Below are positions 1 through 10,100 of a stretch of 64,000 nucleotides of DNA, in pieces. Origin of the DNA: Candidatus Obscuribacterales bacterium (GTDB lineage Bacteria > Cyanobacteriota > Vampirovibrionia > Obscuribacterales > Obscuribacteraceae); NCBI GenBank assembly GCA_019752635.1, contig JAIELX010000076.1, positions 1-64,000 on the forward strand. Reading direction: 5' to 3'. A program made the position numbers and the translations under genes. The notes below the pieces were generated by a model. That model was not told the DNA's origin and ran no database searches. It worked only from the letters and a program-made list of their open reading frames with translations. Within the stretch, counting starts at the first letter, position 1. Each line of letters opens with the position of its first letter.

Positions 1-66
1 ACGGGATTCGAACCCGCCCTACATGCCTCACAAGCATGCGTGCTTTCCGCTGACACTATGCACACC
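1..66 (-). tRNA. tRNA-His (GTG), 3' end cut by window edge
   Basis: Read on the minus strand, positions 66 to 1 fold as a tRNA. G-1 is at 66 and the 5' acceptor strand at 65-59, followed by T8-A9. The D-stem GTGT pairs with GCAC. The anticodon stem CATGC/GCATG encloses the loop TTGTGAG, whose anticodon GTG reads His codons. The T-arm has the loop TTCGAAT between GCGGG and CCCGT. The genomically encoded extra G before position 1 is a hallmark of tRNA-His and supports the identity. The 3' acceptor strand and discriminator lie beyond the left edge, so pairing of the acceptor cannot be checked. Confidence 0.88.
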
Positions 67-466
67 ATCAATGGGGAACGGGAGGAACCGAACTTGCTCC
101 TTCATTGCTAACACAAGCGCCTAGTCCAGATGTCCCGGGGGTAACAACGGTCAGCTTCTTTTGAAGCCACACGTCTTCTTACAATCCGAGAGCGCTGAAT
201 GATGCTGCGGTCAGCTCGTCACTCAGCGCCCTTCTGCGGTTCTCCTTTGTGGCGATGTTTCGTTGTGGAGGCTTGACCAACCTCCTCGGCTGCGCTCCGA
301 AGCTCCGTTTCGATTGGAACGATCCTTGCCAATCGGAACGAATAGTCGTGTGCGCACTATGCACTGCGCGAGCACACGGTAGCGGAATCATCAAATCTGT
401 ACACCTGCAGACACGGTGTATTGTAAATTGATGCTTCGCCCCGTTGCTACGTCCCCAAGAGGGGAG
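67..466. other. Gene-free spacer between two tRNAs
   Basis: No reading frame here has a convincing ribosome-binding site or protein-like composition. Around 72-100 the minus strand has a stretch resembling a T-arm plus acceptor end, but it does not complete a cloverleaf. I see nothing else that can be named. Confidence 0.5.
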
Positions 467-573
467 TGATACCGACGGGATTCGAACCCGTAACCTCCGC
501 CGCGACATGGCGGTGCTCCAGCGGAACTACACTAGAAAGTGCCAAAGTTCCCCACCAATTGAGCTACGGTACC
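467..573 (-). tRNA. tRNA-Asp (GTC) with a hairpin inserted in the D-loop
   Basis: On the minus strand the 5' acceptor GGTACCG (573-567) pairs with CGGTATC (474-468) with one G-U. T8-A9 and D-stem GCTC/GAGC follow. The anticodon stem CCGCC/GGCGG holds loop ATGTCGC with anticodon GTC (Asp). The T-arm is ACGGG-TTCGAAT-CCCGT and the discriminator is A; CCA is not encoded. The gene is 107 nt instead of about 75 because the D-loop is 42 nt. The excess forms its own hairpin at 523-551, with GGAACT pairing AGTTCC and CACT pairing AGTG. A second upstream strand, GTGATACC (587-580), could also pair perfectly with the 3' side. It may be an intron-like insertion, a tolerated expansion or a tRNA pseudogene. 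Confidence 0.75.
523..551 (-). other. Hairpin insertion inside the tRNA-Asp D-loop
   Basis: The outer stem is six base pairs (GGAACT with AGTTCC), then an internal bulge, then four base pairs (CACT with AGTG) closing a TTCT tetraloop. It lies between the AATTGGTGG part of the D-loop and the second D-stem strand. A CACTTTC motif occurs both inside the insertion and just upstream of the tRNA 5' end, which may mark a local duplication. Confidence 0.65.
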
Positions 574-1722
<1,149 letters not shown>

Positions 1723-1920
1723 ATGCCTTCGTTCCTCATCCGCATCTTCCTGTGCCTGAGCGTCTTTGTGCTGCTTTCGGCGCTCACCATGTGCCTGTGG
1801 AACTGGTTGATGCCGGAGTTGTTTGGTCTCAAGACCGTCACGTTGTGGCAGTCGATGGGGCTGCTGGTGCTCAGCTCGCTGTTGGTCCGTTCCACCGACA
1901 GTGCGCCGAAGATTCGGTAA
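1723..1920 (+). CDS. Small membrane protein (65 aa), WNWLMP motif
   Basis: The chosen ATG at 1723 follows AAAGGGAG at good spacing; the frame is open further upstream but without a comparable site. The protein has two hydrophobic stretches, about residues 4-24 and 42-57, separated by a conserved-looking segment WNWLMPELFGL and then LWQSMGLLVLS. From memory this resembles a widespread family of short bacterial membrane proteins with the pattern LWNWLMP..FG....W.A.GLL.LS; its function is unknown to me. It is the first gene of a two-gene cluster with the 2052 gene and was probably transcribed with it. Confidence 0.75.
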   Translation: MPSFLIRIFLCLSVFVLLSALTMCLWNWLMPELFGLKTVTLWQSMGLLVLSSLLVRSTDSAPKIR

Positions 1921-2051
1921 TGATTGCCCAAACTCGCTCGCGGCGCTGTCCTACCGGCTAATCCAAGTAGAGAGAGCCGGCATGCACAGCGCTTTCCTGT
2001 CAACAATAATTCACCGCGTTCGTTCGCTCTAATTTCTACAAAGGAAGAAAC

Positions 2052-2369
2052 ATGACCGAGAACTTCTCCGTCAACGTTTTGATGTTCTGCGGGCTCATCT
2101 TTATCGGCATGACCAGCGCCTGGTTCTGCTCCGTCGTGTCGGTTCGCTTCGTGAGTGGCTCCGGAGACTTGAGAGCCTGGCGGAAATCGCGGATCGCCGA
2201 GCACGCGTTGATCCAGGGATCGGTGCTGTCATTCGTCCTTGCACTGGTCACGGGTTGCGTCGGCCTTGTTGTGTTCTCTGAGGTGTCCCTGGTGGCCCTT
2301 GCCACGGCCCTCATTTGCTTCGTGGCGCGCTTGTCTGTCAATGTGGTGCTAGCGGCGACTGAGCCCTAA
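2052..2369 (+). CDS. Small hydrophobic membrane protein (105 aa)
   Basis: ATG at 2052 is preceded by AAGGAAG. The protein is strongly hydrophobic, with predicted membrane spans near residues 8-30, 55-75 and 78-100, and a short basic loop (RAWRKSR) between the first two. I do not recognise the family. It lies 131 bp after the 1723 gene on the same strand and ahead of a 9-bp hairpin at 2416-2440, so the two probably form one short transcription unit. Confidence 0.65.
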   Translation: MTENFSVNVLMFCGLIFIGMTSAWFCSVVSVRFVSGSGDLRAWRKSRIAEHALIQGSVLSFVLALVTGCVGLVVFSEVSLVALATALICFVARLSVNVVLAATEP

Positions 2370-2415
2370 TGCGAGGCTCTGGTGACTGACGGCGGCGCTC
2401 GACAGTACGTACTTG

Positions 2416-2440
2416 AAGGGGCACCACTCTTGTGCCCCTT
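2416..2440 (+). terminator. Hairpin terminator after the small membrane protein pair
   Basis: AAGGGGCAC at 2416-2424 pairs perfectly with GTGCCCCTT at 2432-2440 around a 7-nt loop, 46 bp after the stop codon of the 2052 gene. The bases that follow are only partly T-rich, so termination is likely but not certain. Confidence 0.65.
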
Positions 2441-2621
2441 CGGCTCTCTTTCCGCCGATTCCAACTCAAGAAAAGAAAGCCATTCCAACGAAGGCCTTCT
2501 TCCTTTTCCTTGCTTTGTTGTTTCTGGATTGAGCTACGAGGAAGAGTAGTAGGGCGGGCTGAGTGGGCGTGAGGTTCCCGGAGCCAAGGTCGGATCGCTC
2601 GCACAAAGTAGCGGGCGGAAG

Positions 2622-2645
2622 GTGTGCACCACTATCGGTGCACAC
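2622..2645 (-). terminator. 9-bp hairpin downstream of the 2677 gene
   Basis: GTGTGCACC at 2622-2630 pairs perfectly with GGTGCACAC at 2637-2645 around loop ACTATC. It sits 32 bp beyond the stop of the minus-strand gene at 2677-3315 and between convergent genes. It lacks a T tract on either side, so it may be a terminator or an RNA-stabilising stem. Confidence 0.45.
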
Positions 2646-2676
2646 TCCTGCCGATTTTATGCTGTCGCTTCAGTGC

Positions 2677-3315
2677 TCATTCCAGCAAATTACTCAATCG
2701 GCCCAAGACCCAGCTGCCAGCCATGACACCAAGACGAGCCCTGCCGTTGAGCCTGTTTGCCATTAAGGCGGCTCCGTATCCGGCCGATTCGGTTAGGGTT
2801 GGTGCGAATATAGTTGAGTTATACGGACGACTTTCTGTCGCGCGTAATGAATACCAGGCATCGGCGTTCGGGTCTGCTGATCGCAGTGCTTGATCTAGTC
2901 CATAGTTGCCCGCAGTAATGAGCGCTGTTGTCTTTAACACGCTCATTACTGAAGGTGATTGCGCCATTCTCCACGAGCTGTGCACTGAGATCCCTGCCGT
3001 TTTGTTGAGCGTTTGAAGCCCCGCGTCCGCACCGATGCGAGAAAGCCCCATCGACACGTAGCGTGTACTTCCGAGAAGACTTCCTCCATGCCGCATAGCG
3101 GAAGCCGAAAGGATCGCGGTCGCTGAATTCGTGAGCAAGTCTTCTCCAAGCAAAGCTCGTTGCTCTTCTACGACCTTGGTCTTCCCGACCGCGACGTTGA
3201 TGATTGCGTCGGCTACTAGCCTCTGGGGCGGATTGGCGATGTTGTTCAAGTTTAAGCCAGGCACTTCGGGCAACCGAAGCTGATTCTCGGCCGGCCGGTG
3301 AAAAGGATTTTCCAT
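2677..3315 (-). CDS. Protein of unknown family, 212 aa
   Basis: ATG at 3315 follows AGGAAGAAACC, a good ribosome-binding site. The protein starts with a polar, proline-containing segment and continues with alternating small and hydrophobic residues (Ala, Gly, Ser rich) in the second half, for example AGYGAALMANRLNGRARLG. This hints at one or two weakly hydrophobic or membrane-associating helices like those in the 43085-43867 protein. I do not recognise a family. Its upstream DNA shares an 18-nt box (3387-3404) with that of the 11661-13430 gene, which suggests shared regulation. Confidence 0.7.
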   Translation of the reverse strand: MENPFHRPAENQLRLPEVPGLNLNNIANPPQRLVADAIINVAVGKTKVVEEQRALLGEDLLTNSATAILSASAMRHGGSLLGSTRYVSMGLSRIGADAGLQTLNKTAGISVHSSWRMAQSPSVMSVLKTTALITAGNYGLDQALRSADPNADAWYSLRATESRPYNSTIFAPTLTESAGYGAALMANRLNGRARLGVMAGSWVLGRLSNLLE

Positions 3316-3386
3316 GGTTTCTTCCTACTTATTGTCTGCTGTTCTTAGAATTCCACTGCCAATTCTTTGTGGAATAGTACGAAGTA

Positions 3387-3404
3387 GACCTTGTGAAAAT
3401 ATTG
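3387..3404. promoter_or_regulatory. 18-nt box shared with 13481-13498
   Basis: GACCTTGTGAAAATATTG occurs 72 bp upstream of the start of the minus-strand 212-aa gene. The same string with one mismatch occurs 51 bp upstream of the start of the minus-strand 11661-13430 gene, in the same orientation. It could be an operator or a promoter element. Confidence 0.35.
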
Positions 3405-3517
3405 AAAAGTTGATGAAGTTTGCGTTTCCAATCAAAAACACAGAAATAACAGATAGTTTTGTCCCGACGTGTCGAGAATGCAAGACCTTCCGGTTATAAC
3501 CGGTCACTTATCACCTC

Positions 3518-4693
3518 GTGGATATCGACATGACAGAAGAACTACTACCTATTTTTAAATCACTGATGAAATCAGCGGACAAAGACGGAAATGATCGTCT
3601 AACCGAAGAAGAGCTGGACAAGGCGTCAGTCAGCGCGGAGCTGCACAAGAGCGCGTACCCGCTAGTGTGCGCATTGAAAAGAAACTTCGATGCAATACAA
3701 AAATTGAGCAAGGATGATGGCGTACATGAAAAAGGAATTTCTGTAGCTGACGTTGCTCAGTTGGATCTTGTGCGAAAACAAGTGAAAGAGAAGCGTGTGC
3801 CTTTAGATAATGAATACGACAAGTTGCAAACGTCGATTGTCATCACACCAATCGGCGAGTTCCTTGTAGTGAAGCCGGGCAACAATTACTTGCGAACGAA
3901 CACCGCTAAAAACTTTGATAATGTTAGGAATGAAGCCGCTGATATGGTTCGCAATACCAGCCGACAATTATTCGCGGACAAAGATCCACTCACGAGTATA
4001 AAACCTGAGGCAGTCATTCAAGGTCCGCGCATGGCTAACTGCTACTTCATGAGTGCGGTAGCCTCTTTGGCAGCAACCAACCCTAAAGCAATTCGCGATA
4101 TGATCAAGGAAAACAAAGATGGAACCTATACGGTCAAATTTCCGGGAGCGGATAAAGCCGTCACAGTTACGGCGCCTACCGATGCGGAACGATTCCTCTT
4201 TGCACAAGGAAGCGAGCACGGAACGTGGCCGCAGGTTCTGGAAAAAGCTTATGGCGTTCTTTGTGATACGTGGAGTAATCCTTGGGGCGGTGGTTTGCCA
4301 CAGGAATCAACAAATGGTGGCAGTATCTTGCACGACGGATTGAGAATGATGTCGGGCAAATGGGTCCGCAAGTGGGAGAACACCCTCTTCAGCAGCTATT
4401 CAAGTATGGATAAACGCCTGGCAGAATCAATGAGCGAGGGCACTCCGGTAACCGCCTATATAAAACGAGAAATCGCAACAATGATTGGTGCTGGTCTGGG
4501 ATTGAGCAAGGAAGTTACAGCTGACGGATTTCAAATGGGGCATGAATTCGCGATTACAGCTTACAAACCGAACCCATCCAATCCTCAGAATGGTCTGATT
4601 ACTGTTTACGATCCACTCAAGCGCGAATCAAGAAAAATCACTTTGGAAAAGTTCTTCGACAATTTTAGCGGACTGGCTTTTCCTGATCGCTAG
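3518..4693 (+). CDS. EF-hand and calpain-like cysteine protease (C2 family)
   Basis: Residues 21-32 form a canonical EF-hand loop (D21-x-D23-x-N25-x-R27 ... E32), which would bind calcium. From about residue 165 a calpain-type papain-fold protease follows. The active Cys175 lies in GPRMANCYFMSA, the family's WPQVLEKAYG segment follows, and His342 lies in MGHEFAI. The residue that is Asn in classical calpains, 24 positions after the His in the textbook enzymes, appears here as Asp365 in VYDPL. Calpains cut proteins at limited sites and are often calcium-controlled. No signal peptide is visible. The start is GTG at 3518; ATG at 3530 is an alternative and neither has a strong ribosome-binding site. 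Confidence 0.85.
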   Translation: MDIDMTEELLPIFKSLMKSADKDGNDRLTEEELDKASVSAELHKSAYPLVCALKRNFDAIQKLSKDDGVHEKGISVADVAQLDLVRKQVKEKRVPLDNEYDKLQTSIVITPIGEFLVVKPGNNYLRTNTAKNFDNVRNEAADMVRNTSRQLFADKDPLTSIKPEAVIQGPRMANCYFMSAVASLAATNPKAIRDMIKENKDGTYTVKFPGADKAVTVTAPTDAERFLFAQGSEHGTWPQVLEKAYGVLCDTWSNPWGGGLPQESTNGGSILHDGLRMMSGKWVRKWENTLFSSYSSMDKRLAESMSEGTPVTAYIKREIATMIGAGLGLSKEVTADGFQMGHEFAITAYKPNPSNPQNGLITVYDPLKRESRKITLEKFFDNFSGLAFPDR

Positions 4694-4870
4694 CGGTGAC
4701 ATCTGCGCTCATGTGTTGGCCGAATAGTTCCTTGAGGAACGAACGAGATTTCACACATGCTCGCCGGACTGTGACACCCGCACCCCGCACCGTTTGTCTA
4801 CTGTACGCCCTCGTAGCCCTAAACAACAAAAAAAGGAGTTAAGGTTGCGCAATCCTGCCTCAGCGCCGCG

Positions 4871-4914
4871 ATATTGACGGGCAGCGAAGGCGCGCCTTCG
4901 GTGCCCGTCAATAT
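4871..4914. terminator. 44-bp near-perfect palindrome between convergent genes
   Basis: ATATTGACGGGCA (4871-4883) pairs with TGCCCGTCAATAT (4902-4914). The inner 4885-4900 is a perfect palindrome, CGAAGGCGCGCCTTCG, and the only mismatch is G-G at 4884/4901. It lies between the ends of convergent genes (stops at 4693 and 4932), which fits a bidirectional terminator. There is no T tract, so a protein-binding palindrome is possible. Confidence 0.55.
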
Positions 4915-4931
4915 TCTGCGTCTGGCAACTG

Positions 4932-5450
4932 TTATCCGAGCAACTCCACCGCAAGCTTGCTGGTGGCGGAGTTATCGGACCATCGTGTGAGCGCAGCTTT
5001 GTGGGGGTGGAGTATGCGCACCACGTGCATGGTTCTTGTCTGAACTTGCTTCACGACCTCTCCCAGATCGTTCTGCCGAGGGCTGTTTCCCTGCTGAGCG
5101 CTTAGCAGCGTCGCGCCCAGCATCTTGTTGGCCACGGCCGCGTCTTCCAGATCTCCCCACAGGCTGTATTCGAGCGACCCGATTTCATCGGAGCACCACT
5201 CTTCGTTGATTTCGTTCAGTTGCCCGGCCGCACTGCGCATCCGTTCCAGCCTGCGATGCAGCTCTTTGCCGGCCAGGATGGTCTGCTGTTCGGTCAGGCA
5301 GCCATTTACTTCCACGGACGGAATCTGCTCGACGTAGGCATGACCGAGCTCAAGCAGAAGCTCCGTCATAAGTCCGGTGTGTTCGGGGTTCCCGGTCAGC
5401 TCAGTTCGGAGGTGTGCGATGCGCTCCATTAGGTAGACCTGTGATCTCAT
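4932..5450 (-). CDS. Helical protein of unknown family, 172 aa
   Basis: ATG at 5450 is preceded by AAGGAG at ideal spacing; the frame extends to 5525 but without such a site. The sequence is charged and predicted largely alpha-helical, with no signal peptide or membrane span. It contains a segment LWGDLEDAAVANKMLG. I do not recognise the family. A 36-nt stretch of this gene recurs with one mismatch at 11386-11421, a remnant of a second copy. It is the first of three short genes on the minus strand counted from the left (4932-6710), all with good ribosome-binding sites. Confidence 0.7.
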   Translation of the reverse strand: MRSQVYLMERIAHLRTELTGNPEHTGLMTELLLELGHAYVEQIPSVEVNGCLTEQQTILAGKELHRRLERMRSAAGQLNEINEEWCSDEIGSLEYSLWGDLEDAAVANKMLGATLLSAQQGNSPRQNDLGEVVKQVQTRTMHVVRILHPHKAALTRWSDNSATSKLAVELLG

Positions 5451-5620
5451 GAATTTCTCCTTGCTCGTGAAAGCCCGGTAGCGAGAAATGGCGAATTCTC
5501 GCTGACCGGGCATAGGGGCGAACAAGCGTCTCTCAACTGGTGTGGAATCGATTGCGACGAACGTTATTGAGAGCCGGCAGCATGTTTATCTCCGTGGAGT
5601 GGATCGCTTGGCGGTGATCG

Positions 5621-6001
5621 TTACGAAGGCGGGTTTGGCTGAGTCGGAGCCGCTTCGATGAGCGCTGTTGCAAGTTCGATGGACATAAGCAGATCAGGTA
5701 GCGGGTCCCTAAGTTTCTGCGCGCACCGTCCACTTCTTCGGACAGCTTGCTTCACTGGCTGCCAGAGCTGCTCACGATCTACCTCCGGCATGTACGCGTA
5801 TACCCGAAGGAACTCCGCCGTCAGAATTGCTAGCTCTTCGCAGCGAATTTTGAATTGATTTTCTCTGCCCTGTTTATCCTCCTCCGCCTGCTTCGCCTCC
5901 TCCGCCTCCTTCGCCAGCTTCAAGTTATGCGCCTTGGCGGCCGCTAAACTTAGCCATAGCACGAATAGCACGACTGCCATTGCGACTATCAAGGAAACCA
6001 T
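5621..6001 (-). CDS. Membrane-anchored coiled-coil protein, 126 aa
   Basis: ATG at 6001 follows AAGGGG with correct spacing, giving an N-terminus MVSLIVAMAVVLFVLWLSL that is one membrane span. It is followed by a charged heptad-like segment (KEAEEAKQAEEDKQ, about residues 30-45) and a helical tail. The architecture (short N-terminal anchor plus cytoplasmic or periplasmic helical body) is matched by the 18674-19162 gene, although sequence identity is low. Family unknown. It sits between two other short minus-strand genes and is likely cotranscribed with the 6072-6710 gene upstream. Confidence 0.65.
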   Translation of the reverse strand: MVSLIVAMAVVLFVLWLSLAAAKAHNLKLAKEAEEAKQAEEDKQGRENQFKIRCEELAILTAEFLRVYAYMPEVDREQLWQPVKQAVRRSGRCAQKLRDPLPDLLMSIELATALIEAAPTQPNPPS

Positions 6002-6071
6002 GTCAGCCCCTTCGTTCTTTGAGCTTGGGCGAATAACTCGCCCAAGCTGCGATTCTTGTTTCGGTCCTAAG

Positions 6072-6710
6072 TTAGTCAAGACTCAGAGGGCAACCCCTCC
6101 ATCTGCTGATTCTCTCTTCGTGATGACGTTTCAGGTTAATGCGGAACTGATCTTTCCAATCTTCAAAAACGCCGACCACCGGAAACAGCTTCCTCAGCTG
6201 AGCTAGCGCTGCGTCTCGGATAGCGAGGCTGCGTGCTTCTTCAGCAACGAGCTGCCGCAACCATTCCTTGGCCGAGTTCAGTTGATTGTCCGCGGCAGCT
6301 TTGTCTCCTTCCGCTTTAGACTGCGGAGAGGGCTGACCGAGCGAGATGGCTACCGCTCGTGCAACCGTTGCTTCCATCAAGACTCTTCGCGCATCGCGCT
6401 GCGCGTCAAGGGCGCGTGAGATATTTTGATTTGCCTGCCACTGGTGATCCTCCAATCGCTCGCTATCATGAACGCGGCGGACAAGATCGGCTGCCTTCTT
6501 GTAGCGACGGCAATCCTCCAGACTTACGTCCAGGATTTTGCGCATCTCTTCCAGGCGCACTTCATTGGCATGCACCCATACATCGGGTTCCTTGTCGAAC
6601 GCAAAGACGCGTCTGGCCGCGTCGAAAGCCTCTCTCTCATTGAACGGGGCTCGTTCAAAGGCTTGCTGTACCCTCAAGGCCTCAGTCGTTTCAACAGATC
6701 CTAGAGTCAT
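6072..6710 (-). CDS. Highly charged helical protein, 212 aa
   Basis: ATG at 6710 follows AAAGGG. The whole chain is rich in Glu, Arg, Ala and Leu with no membrane span and looks like a long alpha-helical or coiled-coil protein, for example RRVLMEATVARAVA and EWLRQLVAEEARSLA. I do not recognise a family. It is the first gene of the minus-strand cluster 6072-6710, 5621-6001, 4932-5450, whose members all lack clear relatives. Trp-containing ends (FEDWKDQFRINLKRHHEE) suggest a folded terminal domain. Confidence 0.65.
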   Translation of the reverse strand: MTLGSVETTEALRVQQAFERAPFNEREAFDAARRVFAFDKEPDVWVHANEVRLEEMRKILDVSLEDCRRYKKAADLVRRVHDSERLEDHQWQANQNISRALDAQRDARRVLMEATVARAVAISLGQPSPQSKAEGDKAAADNQLNSAKEWLRQLVAEEARSLAIRDAALAQLRKLFPVVGVFEDWKDQFRINLKRHHEERISRWRGCPLSLD

Positions 6711-7115
6711 TTCGTTGCCCTTTACAGCTTCTGGTAATTACTTTGCAGGACGAGATAGATAATCGGTAAGGGGGGTACGTTGGGTGGGACTCCGCTAAAT
6801 CCTAAGGAAAGAATGAGTTCAACTTAGCATCCGACAGAGCCGCTTCTCTACCACTAAAGTCGCGCACTATCCGTAATACTACGTAGGAACTCTCAGATTA
6901 CGCCGATGCTGCACATAAGACATACTTTCTTCTCCGGGGACCGACTCTCTCGTAGTCGGAAAGCGCACGCCCGATCCTGCGAGGAAGTAACTGAGGAGGT
7001 GATATTAGATCTGTTGCTAATATGCGTTCGATGCGCGCTAACTGCTTCGTTCTGCGAGAATGGGTGACACTATATATGGTGTTAAGATGTACGTGGTATC
7101 GGGAAGATCTGCGCG
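6711..7115. other. Intergenic region, no feature recognised
   Basis: This lies between the start of the 6072-6710 gene and the stop of the first kinase, both on the minus strand. Short frames exist but have no ribosome-binding site. It must hold the promoter of the three-gene cluster, but I cannot place it. Confidence 0.4.
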
Positions 7116-10100
7116 TCATAGATCTGTGACTGATCGTGCCGCCGCGATAAGCTGCTGCACAGTTTTCTGCTCCAGGGTGTACCATTTCGCTAGTTTTTCC
7201 AGATTTCGCAAAGTCGCATCGCTTTCCGATGTGATCCAGCCGAGTCCATAAATTTTTCGATCATAAATTGCCGGGTTGTGCGACATGAGCGAGATGGCTT
7301 TTCCTGCGTATTGTTTTGCTTGATCAGAATGATTCTGGTCGTGCAACCAGCACGCGTAAGAGAGATAAACCCGTGCCCTTTCAAAGTCTTGCACCGGGTT
7401 CTTCAAACAGGCTAATTGATGCGCTCGATCAAGCGCCGCTTGGTAGTTCCGCGCGGCGGCAGCTTCTTCGCCCACGGCGGCTTCCACTTCTGCCAACTGC
7501 AGCGTATAGTTTTCCGGGCGATTAAAACGAATGGACTGACGAAGGTACGTCAATGCTTTCGCGTCTTGATTTTGTCGGCGGTAGAGTTTTGCAAGTCGGT
7601 AGTAGCAGAGTCCTGTTCCAAGGTTGAAATTGGTTTTTCGCCACAGCTTTAAAAAAGCGGGATTGCGCATTTCTTGCAGAAATTCGGTGGACTGTACGAT
7701 GTGATGGTGCCTCTCGGCGTCTGCCGACAGATGCTCAAGAAGAACGCCGACCACAACGATGTCGAGGAGCATATTTTCGCTTTTCAGTCCGGATTCAAAC
7801 AATTTTAATGCTTTCTGCAGATGCTTGTGACCCTCGGCAGGCCTTTTCCATCGCGTGTAGAGGGTATCGTAGGCCACCTCAATCAGTATGAGACTTCGTA
7901 CTCTGTCGTCCAGATTCTTTTCCCTATCGACCAACTTCCGAAGCTGATCTAGTTTTTCAAGAGCTCCAGGGAAGTGACCCTGAGTTGCCAAAATTTTCGC
8001 CCAAAGAAAGTTGGTGCGAATTTTCCTGTCTAGTTCAGAAGCGGATATAGTTGAAGCCATTTCTAGCGCAGAGAGTGCTTCGTCATAATTGCCCCGGTAA
8101 TAGGCGAATTCAGCGAGAGCGCAATACGCATCAATCCTTTCTAAGAAGTGGCCTTCTGTATAGGTGAGAGTGAACTGCGTCTGGAGCTTTTGTGCTCTGT
8201 CATAAGCGCCGAGTTCCATGAATTTGATTGCGATTGCGCGTGTCACTACACAATAGAATTCGGCTTGTTGGTCGTCGGGAGGGGGCAAAGTACCTAAGCA
8301 CTTACAGGCTTTTTCCAGCTGAGCCAGTCCGAGATCCAGTCGCTGACCGGGTCCCCATATCGAGCAGCTAGCACTAAGCGCCTGCAGATAGCATTGCTGC
8401 GGACTCTTGCCATTGAATTGTTCAAGTTGAGCATCAATGAAAGCTTGAGCTCTGCGCAGGTCACCCTGATAGGCTTCCGCAAGGACATACTCTTCCGTCG
8501 CACTATAGAAAGTGCTGTAGTCGGCCTCGCTCCAGACTGAAATGTTTCGAAGTACTTCCAAGATTTTTGCCGCTGTCTTGCGGCAACTTTCTGCTTCTCC
8601 CGCGTATCTTTGCGCGTGAAGGAGGCTAGCCAACCAGCCTGCTTTAGCGTGCTCGCTTATTTTGGCGAATTCTCCTCGAGAAATTTGAAGGCAAATCTCC
8701 TTCGCTTGTTCCCATTGACAGTCGCTTAGATATGCATTCGCTAAATTGACGTTTGCGTTGAGGAGCGAATTCCTGTATTTGTCGACAATCGCGGTGTCAA
8801 GTTTGCCGCGATTCTTGAGCAACCCACTTAGTAATGAAGAGCTTTCTTTGAGCATGCGAATTCGAAGCTTTGCATTGTTGACGGTATCGGAGTGGACCAC
8901 CATGTCGCAAAGAAGTCCTGCGAATTGCAGCTTTTGGGACGCAGTTGCGCGACCAATTTCTCCTTTGATTACAGCATCTGCTTCGCGATCGCGATTCATT
9001 TGCCAAAAGAGCCCGGCGTAGTTCACCGAAATCTCAAGACATCGCTCCTCGATTTTGGGTTCGCGCATTTTCATGGACTGGTTGTAGAGCTTGAGGAAAC
9101 TGGTGTAGTCTTGCAGCTCGAAGGACAGATTTGAGTATCGATAAACCAGATCAAACCACTCGAATCTATGGTGTTTGTCATATCGATCTGGTGTCCAGTG
9201 TTCCGAACGCAGAACCCGCTGGAGCGTTTCTCTGGCTTCCTTTTCTCTTCCTCGTTGGTTTAGAATTTTGATCGCTGTATGCTGCCAAAGGCACCAGGTG
9301 AAGTGCTCTCCGCGTCGCCGGGCGGCTTCGCAGCCCTCTTGTATGATTCTCAATGCTTCTTCTGTTTTGTCCAATCTGTCGTACAATGTGGCGACTTGGT
9401 CGACGGATGCAAGCGGGTAGCGCGTCATTTCCTTGCGAATCTTGGGCAAGAGTGAGCGAGCTAGCTCCGGCTCATCGCTTTTGACCGCCACTTGGCAAAG
9501 CTCTATCCAAAGCTGAACCAATCGTTCGTCGCGATTTCTTGATACTTCCTCGGCGATTTCGATAAGACGTGGTGACCAATGGTCTTTCCATTCAACGCTG
9601 TTGAGCTGATTTACCAGGCGGAGAAAGCGCATCCCGTCATCTTTGAGGTCAGGGTAAAATGCGGCTGCCGGTCGCAGCCGCTCCACCAGAAAGCTGTCGC
9701 CCCCTTTTCCAAGTACGTAATCGTCCAACTGAATCAGTTCTTCCGAGCCGCCTTTGCGCAGTTTTGTAAGGAGTGGAACCTGTGGCGAATTTCGTGCTTT
9801 TAAGAGCACGAGAGTGTTTTCGAAGTATCCAAGGCTAGTTAGCAAGTCGCATCGCAGATTAAACAATTGCGTTCGCATGTTTTGCTCTTGCGTTGTTTCT
9901 TGTAGCGTTGATAGTTTTGCGCAGGCCGCTTCCGTTAGTTTTTGTACTTCTTTGTCATCAGTGCGCAAGGCGAAGGAGTACTGTTCCAGAAACGCGCGAA
10001 ACGAGTTTACTGGTTCCTTTGCTTTGCCGCCGGACACTCTTTCAAGTTGCAGGGTGCTTGAGCGAAATTGTTTTAGCGCATCATCGAATTTAGTTTTCGA

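Noticed and set aside
70..160. Possible third tRNA on the minus strand with a T-arm-like GTTCGGTTC and an acceptor-like CGTTCCCCA end
   Set aside because: The stem halves do not pair properly, no anticodon arm fits and no 5' acceptor strand GGGGAACG is present.
3387..3404. Shared 18-bp box as a sigma-dependent promoter
   Set aside because: No clear -35 and -10 pair with correct spacing could be assigned, so it is reported only as a shared box.
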